This document shows positions 45,948 to 52,900 of a DNA stretch of 64,000 nt, piece after piece. Where the stretch lies: positions 1 through 64,000 of the forward strand of contig NZ_JAOPHT010000018.1 in assembly GCF_025515305.1 (NCBI RefSeq), written 5' to 3'. This stretch comes from Roseicyclus sediminis (GTDB taxonomy: Bacteria; Pseudomonadota; Alphaproteobacteria; Rhodobacterales; Rhodobacteraceae). The position numbers and the translations under genes are program-made. Below the pieces are notes generated by a model. It made no database searches. It was not told where the DNA came from and was given only the letters and a program-made list of their open reading frames with translations. Position 1 is the first letter of the stretch; the number at the start of each line of letters is the position of its first letter.

Positions 45948-46339
45948 GAAGGGCGTAGACGGCCAGTATGGGGGCTTCTCAGACGGCCCTGATCACTGAA
46001 GAAACCAGTCGGCACCAGACCCAAGCGCTCCAGCTCCCACTTGAACACGTCCTTGCTCACGACGCCGTTTGGGTCCCAAGCGGCATGGAGTTTCCAGATC
46101 ATGATCGTAATCTCTTGAAAAAGGTCCAATGCCTCTTCCACGATATGCCCGACATCTCGACGCTTGCGCTCGTTGAGTTGGTCAAATGCTCTCCAGCACG
46201 CCATGAGCCGCATGAGCATTCGCTCGTACCCCTGGACCTCGCTGATTACCGGGTTTTCAACCCCCGTAGAGATGCACCCATTCTCCAGCGAAGCGCTTGC
46301 AACGAGATCGGCTAGGAGGCTGCGCTTTTGATTATCCAT
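45932..46339 (-). CDS. Element protein of unknown function
   Basis: A 135-residue helical protein (YERMLMRLMACWRAFDQLNE, RRDVGHIVEEALDLFQEIT). It starts inside the AlpA-like gene (8-base overlap) and ends at the primase-helicase start, so it is part of that operon. The longer frame upstream overlaps the AlpA-like gene and is not used. Family not recognised. Confidence 0.6.
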   Translation of the reverse strand: MDNQKRSLLADLVASASLENGCISTGVENPVISEVQGYERMLMRLMACWRAFDQLNERKRRDVGHIVEEALDLFQEITIMIWKLHAAWDPNGVVSKDVFKWELERLGLVPTGFFSDQGRLRSPHTGRLRPSWRDL

Positions 46340-46529
46340 GGCGAGCACCCTCGCCGTGTTGTTCAACCCAGGCTTTGACTTCGCCAAGCTCGTAGACGAC
46401 GCAACGCGCGCCGAGTTTGTAATAGCGAGGTCCCTCACCGAGCATGCGCAGCTTGTTAAGCCATGATGCAGAAACACCGAGGTGTTTCGCGACTTCCGGT
46501 GTCGAAAAGTATGTCTTCTCAACTCGCAT
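46332..46529 (-). CDS. AlpA/excisionase-type small DNA-binding protein
   Basis: A 65-residue HTH_17-type protein: YFSTPEVAKHLGVSASWLNK as helix-turn-helix, then the wing YKLGARCVVYELGEVKAWVE. It occupies the same place before the primase as the AlpA-like gene at 3283 in the left element. Probable activator of element genes or excisionase. Confidence 0.82.
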   Translation of the reverse strand: MRVEKTYFSTPEVAKHLGVSASWLNKLRMLGEGPRYYKLGARCVVYELGEVKAWVEQHGEGARHG

Positions 46530-46619
46530 CAGTGTTTTCCCTTCTTGGCATGTGCCTTGATGGGAATCGTTTTGATGCCGTGAAAAACCCGTAGAAACCC
46601 TGCCTCCCGACCTTCGGAA

Positions 46620-47183
46620 TTATTTCTTTCTTGGACGACCGCGTTTAGCCTTCTGAAGGTCCTCAATTGCGGCGATGGCAGGAAGGACTTCGCCTTCCAG
46701 CGCCGATATCAAGGCTTCCGCGGAAGTCTGCTCGGCGGCCCATTGGAAAAATCGCGCAAGGCCTGCTTTCGACGGGTGACGCTTCACGTCGAAGTAGTAG
46801 GTCCTGATGGCGTCGGGCTTGCCAAGCTCCGGCTTGATACCTGAAAGCACGGCGCTTGCCTGATCCGGAGACACCCCATGCTTCCGCACGAGGTACTCGA
46901 TGTTGAACAAGATCTCGACCAAGCGATCGCCGTCGGCCCTGGGTTCCACGTATTGGAAGCCCGGGACGTGGTCGGCCATTAGTTCGAAAGCGAGCTTTCG
47001 CCACGCGACGGGGTCGGCAGGGTTAACCGAGTAGAGATCGAAGAGCAGTCCAATGCGCTCTTGAACTGCCGCATCATGCGCCGTCTTCCGATCACCATGA
47101 TCCTCGTCGAGCACGGTCGGAAAAGGCGGCAGTGGCTTGTTGAGCTCGCCCTCGTAGACACGTCGTGCTTTCTTCTTGCTCAT
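46620..47183 (-). CDS. Element protein of unknown function
   Basis: A 187-residue soluble protein ending in a basic tail KAKRGRPRKK, which could bind DNA. It has AERIGLLFDLYSVNPADPVA-like and GKPDAIRTYYFDVKRHPSKA segments but no known motif. Good ribosome site context and clean frame support a real gene. Upstream of the AlpA-like gene on the same strand. Confidence 0.6.
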   Translation of the reverse strand: MSKKKARRVYEGELNKPLPPFPTVLDEDHGDRKTAHDAAVQERIGLLFDLYSVNPADPVAWRKLAFELMADHVPGFQYVEPRADGDRLVEILFNIEYLVRKHGVSPDQASAVLSGIKPELGKPDAIRTYYFDVKRHPSKAGLARFFQWAAEQTSAEALISALEGEVLPAIAAIEDLQKAKRGRPRKK

Positions 47184-47235
47184 ACTTGTCCGCCCATAAG
47201 ACGGAGACCTTCATCGGTCGGGTGCCGCAGCTCTC

Positions 47236-47502
47236 TCATTTCTCTGCCCTATCGAGGCGCTCGACGATCTCCTCCAGCCGCTTCACGCGCTCGGAGAGCG
47301 TCGGCCGCTTACGGTCGTCCGGATGACCGATGTGAGAGCCAAGGGGCAGCTCGTCTTCCCAGAAACCGGTATCGCGGAGGTACTGCTCGACGGCCCCCGC
47401 TATGACGCCATTCCTGTTCTCGCCGGGGTGGGCGTCGAGGTAGCGCTGGAGCGCGTCCATCCTGCGAGCGCCGAGCCTGACAGAAATCGGCTTGTCATCC
47501 AT
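47236..47502 (-). CDS. Small ribbon-helix-helix-like regulator
   Basis: An 88-residue protein. The N-terminus KPISVRLGARRMDALQRYLD followed by NRNGVIAGAVEQYL has the strand-helix-helix pattern of RHH/CopG regulators; the C-terminus LSERVKRLEEIVERLDRAEK is a coiled coil. Probably a repressor of the element or of the divergent plus-strand genes. The start at 47502 is preferred over 47526. Confidence 0.6.
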   Translation of the reverse strand: MDDKPISVRLGARRMDALQRYLDAHPGENRNGVIAGAVEQYLRDTGFWEDELPLGSHIGHPDDRKRPTLSERVKRLEEIVERLDRAEK

Positions 47503-47645
47503 GTTTTTGCCTCCGTGTGACACCATGTAACACGACGTGAAAAAATGTGCTACTCAGTACTTGTAATACGTGTCACGTAACACTACCTCTATCGTGAGGC
47601 AGGGAAACAGCCTCGCTCCAAAAACATGGTTGGCAAGGAGAGCGC

Positions 47646-47948
47646 ATGGGCCAGGTATGGCGAGGCGCTTGGGGTCCTTGGACGCGGCATGACGGCAAGT
47701 GCATGCCGGTGCCGAAGGGCACCATCGTCGAGGTATTTTCACGGGAAGACCCCAAGAACGCGAAAAACGGGGTCGTACAAAGGATCGGCGTCGCGGGCAT
47801 TGACCTCGTCCGCTCCTGGTACTGGACGCCGGAGACACGGTCGACGCAAAGGTCCCTTCCGATCGACCGCTACCGCGTGATGCGTCCCCGAACCGACGGC
47901 CAGGCAGTGGCCACTCCAGCGAGCACTCGCGTCCCCGAACCAGCCTGA
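47646..47948 (+). CDS. Hypothetical protein, cargo
   Basis: A 100-residue protein with strong AAGGAG ribosome site. The first 75 residues (VPKGTIVEVFSREDPKNAKN, GVVQRIGVAGIDLVRSWYWT) look like a small beta-rich domain; the tail is Pro/Thr-rich. It starts a plus-strand run with the phosphoesterase and membrane protein. No family recognised. Confidence 0.55.
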   Translation: MGQVWRGAWGPWTRHDGKCMPVPKGTIVEVFSREDPKNAKNGVVQRIGVAGIDLVRSWYWTPETRSTQRSLPIDRYRVMRPRTDGQAVATPASTRVPEPA

Positions 47949-47990
47949 TCATTGCAACGATGCACGCAGACACCAACACAAGGAGACTAG

Positions 47991-48947
47991 ATGTACGACA
48001 TCATCCCTGACATCCACGGCCAGGCAGAGAAGCTGAAGCACCGGCTCGCAAGCCTAGGCTACCACGACACCGGCGGCGCATGGCGCCAACCAACGGTGAC
48101 CCGCACCGCTGTCTTCCTCGGTGACTTCATCGATCGAGGCCCCGAGAACGCCGAGGTGATCGATATCGTCCGACGCATGGTCGACGCCGGTTCCGCTCGC
48201 GCTGTCATGGGTAACCACGAGCTCAACGCGATCCGCTACCACACCGAACACCCTGAAAGCGGTGAGCCTCTGCGCGCTCGGTCAGAAAAGAACACCAAGC
48301 AACACCGGACCTTTCTCGAAGAGTACCCAGTCGGAGCATCGAAGACGCGTGACGTCATCGATTGGATGCGATCGCTACCACTGTTCCTAGAGACCGATGA
48401 ATTCCGCGCCGTCCACGCCTGCTGGGACGAAAGCCACGTCTGCGAGATCAAGACGTCGGCCGGTGACGGTATTCTCCACGAGGAGCTACACGTCGAGGTC
48501 GCAGACCCGCGGCACTTACTTCACGACGCCGTGGAGACGACGACAAAGGGACCGGAGTTTCCGCTCCCGAAAGGGTACGGTTTCCATGACAAGGATGGGG
48601 TCAAGCGCGACTACATCCGTGCCAAGTGGTGGTCTGCCAAGCCAAGGACGTGGCACGACATCGCGATGTCCGTGCCGGAGCCGAACGAGCTCCCTCCAGG
48701 CGAGCCACCGGCAGGGATCGTGGAGCGGAGCTACCCGGCCAACGCGAAGCCGGTGTTCTTCGGGCACTACTGGTTGACGGGGCGCCCGGTCATACAAGCG
48801 GCGAACGCGCTCTGCCTTGACTACTCGGCTGGCAGGGAAGGTCCGCTTGTTTCTTACCTCTTTATGCCCGGAGACAAGGAACTCCGGCTGGAGAGGATCA
48901 CAGTTGGTGGTCAGGGTGGCTCCGGTCCGCGCGGAGCATGGGCATGA
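47991..48947 (+). CDS. Calcineurin-like metallophosphoesterase
   Basis: A 318-residue protein of the Ser/Thr phosphatase-like superfamily. Metal motifs: PDIHGQAEKL, FLGDFIDRGPEN, VMGNHELNA, then a His-containing RAVHACWDE and GHYWLTG near the C-terminus. The long insert after GNHE differs from lambda-type protein phosphatases. AAGGAG ribosome site. Substrate may be a phosphoprotein, nucleotide or RNA cap (ApaH-like group); unknown here. Confidence 0.85.
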   Translation: MYDIIPDIHGQAEKLKHRLASLGYHDTGGAWRQPTVTRTAVFLGDFIDRGPENAEVIDIVRRMVDAGSARAVMGNHELNAIRYHTEHPESGEPLRARSEKNTKQHRTFLEEYPVGASKTRDVIDWMRSLPLFLETDEFRAVHACWDESHVCEIKTSAGDGILHEELHVEVADPRHLLHDAVETTTKGPEFPLPKGYGFHDKDGVKRDYIRAKWWSAKPRTWHDIAMSVPEPNELPPGEPPAGIVERSYPANAKPVFFGHYWLTGRPVIQAANALCLDYSAGREGPLVSYLFMPGDKELRLERITVGGQGGSGPRGAWA

Positions 48948-49408
48948 ACCGCATCCCCCACCCTATCACGCTCGCACAGGAATACCTCTCGACGGCTGGA
49001 CTACACGTCGCCCCCTATTGGGACGAACCGTTATCGAAAGCGCAAAGAGAGGCACTCCAAGTCGCCGAGACGAGTATAAGGGAAGCTGAGCTCGCAACCG
49101 AAGCGCGCATCGGCCCCTACCCGTCCGATCCTATGAGGTTTCCTTCCGCGTTTTTCTGGTGGCTTGCCTTCATGTTGCTTCCGGCTGCCGTACTCGTGGC
49201 ACCAATCTTTCTTATCGGGCCGCACGGGCTTGTCATCGTGCTTGCCATCGCAGCTGGTCTAGGAACCTACCCTGCGATCGCGTTCGTCAAGATGCGCTGG
49301 GACGAGACGCTGCAGGAAAGGTGGTACAGGGAGCAACAGCGGCAATTCGAGCAGCTTTGGAGTGCTGTCCTCGAGGCGGCGGACGCAGCGACTTATCCTG
49401 CCAGCTAG
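48944..49408 (+). CDS. Small membrane protein, two helices
   Basis: A 154-residue protein coupled to the phosphoesterase by ATGA. Two adjacent hydrophobic helices (FFWWLAFMLLPAAVLVAPIF and LVIVLAIAAGLGTYPAIAFV) follow a polar N-terminus; the C-terminus is charged and helical. Probably anchors at the inner membrane and acts with the phosphoesterase. No family recognised. Confidence 0.6.
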   Translation: MNRIPHPITLAQEYLSTAGLHVAPYWDEPLSKAQREALQVAETSIREAELATEARIGPYPSDPMRFPSAFFWWLAFMLLPAAVLVAPIFLIGPHGLVIVLAIAAGLGTYPAIAFVKMRWDETLQERWYREQQRQFEQLWSAVLEAADAATYPAS

Positions 49409-49659
49409 ATCCTGGCCTGCACGGCGGGTTGAACCGAGAAAGAAGCAGAAGCTGTTCTGCCGTCGCCACTAAACAAGGAATGAACGCAGTCGCTTTGAGT
49501 GACGCCTTGCTCGTCACGAGTGAGAAGCAACAACAGATCGCAATCGAATTCCTCGGCTCCAAGGGGGATTTCGTGTTCCCCAGAATTACCATATGAATGA
49601 ACGGAGTGTGCTCGTAGTCTTGCTCGAGGTGGGTTTTTGCTTACCAACACGCCCTTTGC

Positions 49660-49899
49660 CTAGTAGTTGACCTCGGGGTCCCACCAAAGCTTCCGGCCAA
49701 AGTCTGACGGATGAATGGCTCTTCCACGCATGAGAGCTTTCCGCACCCAGTGAGCTCGCGTCGCGTGATCGTCCACGTAGCAAGCCAGCCCCTCAAGGCC
49801 GCGGTTCCCCCAGCGCTCTTGGTAGCGGGTTAGGTCTCTGCGTTCGTCAACCGACTCTGGAATATATGCTGCCCAGCTCGCCAAGTTATTTCCCCATGC
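49660..49899 (-). pseudogene. Remnant of a small unidentified gene
   Basis: Within the 518-base gap 49409-49926 a minus-strand frame reads like real protein (SAWGNNLASWAAYIPESVDE ... IHPSDFGRKLWWDPEVNY) but the similarity to protein extends upstream of any start codon and ends at a stop. It is probably a gene tail, or a short gene using the TTG at 49884. Rest of the gap: an IR GCAGAAGCTGTTCTGC at 49445, nothing else. Confidence 0.35.
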
Positions 49900-49926
49900 A
49901 GAGTCCTATCCCGCTTATCGGTAATG

Positions 49927-52900
49927 CTACTCGAAGAACTCGAAGTAAGGCTTGTCCCGCATAGACGTGCCGGACATTAGGTCCGGCTCGGTCTTGAATA
50001 TCGAGTGAAGCGGTTCGAGCTGCGGCACCTGCTCTGCAAGTGCAGCATTGTCACCAGTGAAGCCGATACCTTGTAGGTCCTTTGCGCTTATCCGGGGCAC
50101 CTTGTGGATGCACCAGGTCAAGAGCGGCTGCGACCAGTCAATACTGCTTTGCTTGAAGTGGGAGAGGTACTGCGATGACAGGACGACGCCCATCCCGAAC
50201 TGGCGCCCCTGCAACATCAGCTGATTAAGGACCTCGAAATCGTGCGCCATGATGTGATGTGCCTCGTCCACCAAAAGGAACGAGTCGATCAGCCGCCGCT
50301 GCACGCCATTGGCATCCTTGCGCAGCACCTTGGGCCGACTTGGCATGTACTCGGAAAAAAGCAGGTCTATCAGGAGAATGACCAGCACGCTCTGAACGTG
50401 GGCGCCAGCCTGCATGCCCTTGAGATCAACAACCACCGTGCGATCGAACAGCTCTTCGATCGTAAGGAGGTTCCCCCTGTCGGTCTCGAAAACCTCCAGA
50501 TCGACAAGGTCCGAAAGCGCAGATGTAACAGAGTCGGGTGTCGGAACTTGTTCGCGGTACATCTCGAGGATGTCGCTGACCAGGGGATACTCCCCGTCAC
50601 CAAAATACTCGTAGGCGCGCTGCACGCAATCGACCAAGCGCTGCCGCTGGACGGTGCCAATGCGGTTAACCTTATCGATGACGTCCGCGAAGAACCGCGC
50701 CCTCGCCTTGTATGCATTTTTCTTCGCATCCCTTGGAAGCGCAAAGAAGTTCAGCGGGATTGGTTCATCCCCAGGGGCCAAGAGCTTGCCGTTCACGCTC
50801 TCGAGGAACTCTTCGTCGATGTAGTCAGTCTTGTAGTCGAAGATGAATGCTTTTGGTGGCCGGCCACCATTGTCGTCTGCAGATTGCGAAAGCTGGTAGA
50901 CGAAAGAGCGCAGAAACTGGGTCTTACCGGTGCCAAGGTCTCCCAGGACACCCATGTTCAGCTGGTTCACCGCCGTGTTGCTGGGATCGAAGACGACCTT
51001 CTCGGACTTGGTTCCAGACGCGCGCGTCCCAACATGGATTTTTACTCCGTCGAGTGTCTCATCCTCCTGCTCCCGGGGCTTTTCCGGAGGTTTCTTAACG
51101 AAATCTCTTTCTGAGGGTCGCGAATGATCACCGGTGCCAACAAGTTGCGTCGGCACGTCAACAGACGGGTGCGAGCCGTCGCTACCAGTGCCTTGGTCTC
51201 CATTTGGATGCTCGGCGGACTGAACTCCTCTTTGGTCGCCTTGGTTCTCATTCTTCCCTTCTGTGTCGATAGCAGGATCGGTGCCAGGGCGGCTTTCATC
51301 GCAACGTCCGATCGCGTCTCGGTCGAGGGCCCTGGTGAAGGGTGCGTGGGCCTCGCTCGGCTCGTCGGCCACCAGAGCATTTCCATAATGGAGCGGGTTC
51401 AAAAGCACCTGCCAAGGATCAGCACCGTCCCCGACACGTTCTTCGATTGGCCTGCTTCCCAGCGATTGCCCGCCTGCTTGGAACCAGAAAAGCGTACCCG
51501 TCGAAGTATTCACGTCACAACGACCCTCTGCTACCGCGTTCAGAAAATCACGTTCCTTCTCGACCTCGCCACGCTGATCCTCGAGCCCTGTGACGGCGCG
51601 GATGGAGAGCGCCGCTTCCAACAACGATGCGACCGCATTGTTAAGCAAGACGTCGTCCCCATCGTTGACACGTGCCGCCAGGCTCGCCAGCAACTTCGAC
51701 GAATTCGCGAGCTGGCCTAGCGCTTCTTCTATTTGGCTTGATCGCGGCGAGGGGAAATTCCCGTCATCCGAACGCATTTTCACTTCCACGGGGTGCAGGA
51801 TCACGGCGTACGTCCCATCGTCATGCTTCCTGGCCCTCACGGCCAGAACGTCAGCCCTCCGCCTGTCGTCGGGTTTCCAATCTTCGCCGGCAATGGCCTC
51901 GAGAACGGGATGAATTGCATCCATCGGGAGAATGCAGCGAATGTCATCGTCGCTGTTCCGTTCTTCCCAGTCCTTGAGGGCCCTGAACGCGAGGAAGAAG
52001 CCTATCGCTCCCGAAGTCTGCGTGTGACCAATCGACAGCAGCGAAGATAACCCGATACCCCGCGTTCCAAGCTCCGTAAGGACCTGCTGCGCAGAAGACT
52101 TCGCGGTTTCCCCAAGTGCCTTGCGGCAATCGTCCTCCAACTCCTGCCGGAAGAAGTCATCGAGCCTTGAAATCGTGATGTAAGGACGTGCAGTTGCAAC
52201 GCTTGAACGAGACGTGTTCTCCAACCGCGCGAGAAAGGCCGGTCGCCATTCCCAGAGGACCAACTCCGAGCTGATCTGTCCGAGCTCCCTCGAAAGGTTC
52301 GCTGGATCCATGTGGGCATTGCCAGAGACAGTCCAACGCGCGGTGGACCCCGTTAGCGCGGGCACGCCTGCCAGCCGGCAGCTTACTCGGGGAAGGCTGT
52401 CGTGCGAAGCCAGCGTCTCGAGCTCGTGCAGGCAGTGACCGTAAAACCTCAGGTCTTGAAAGCTGTTCTCCGGCAAAACCGGGCAGTAGGCCGAGCGTTG
52501 GGTACCGGATCCTTCTCGCGACCAAACGATTTGCCGGTTAATCGGAAGGCGCGGCGCTGCGCCGTCCGGTTTCTCTTGCCCGGTTGACCCGACTTCAACT
52601 CGCACGAGGGGGGTTTCCAAGAACTGTACATCCAGATCCCCGGTGTCCGCAGTTGCCCACTCGATGTGCGGCGTACGCGCAGAACGGTCAGTTCCACGGC
52701 GAGCACTGGAGATCGTATCCTCGATCGACGCTATGACTGCCTCCGGTTCGGGAAGTTCACCAAGCCTATTCGGGCTGTCGTAGATCCTTACGCCGCCGGG
52801 CAAGCGTCCCATACCATCGGCCAATTCACGTCCAACGGCGTCGATCAATGCTTGGTCGAGCTCCGTGGCCCGCTCAACTTTGTCCGCCGCATGAAGTCCG

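Noticed and set aside
45932-46522. 196-aa version of the gene upstream of the primase-helicase
   Set aside because: Its first 60 codons overlap the AlpA-like gene in another frame; the internal ATG at 46339 is a better start.
49445-49460. Perfect 6-base hairpin after the membrane protein gene as terminator
   Set aside because: No T-run follows on either strand, and a hairpin this short is expected by chance.
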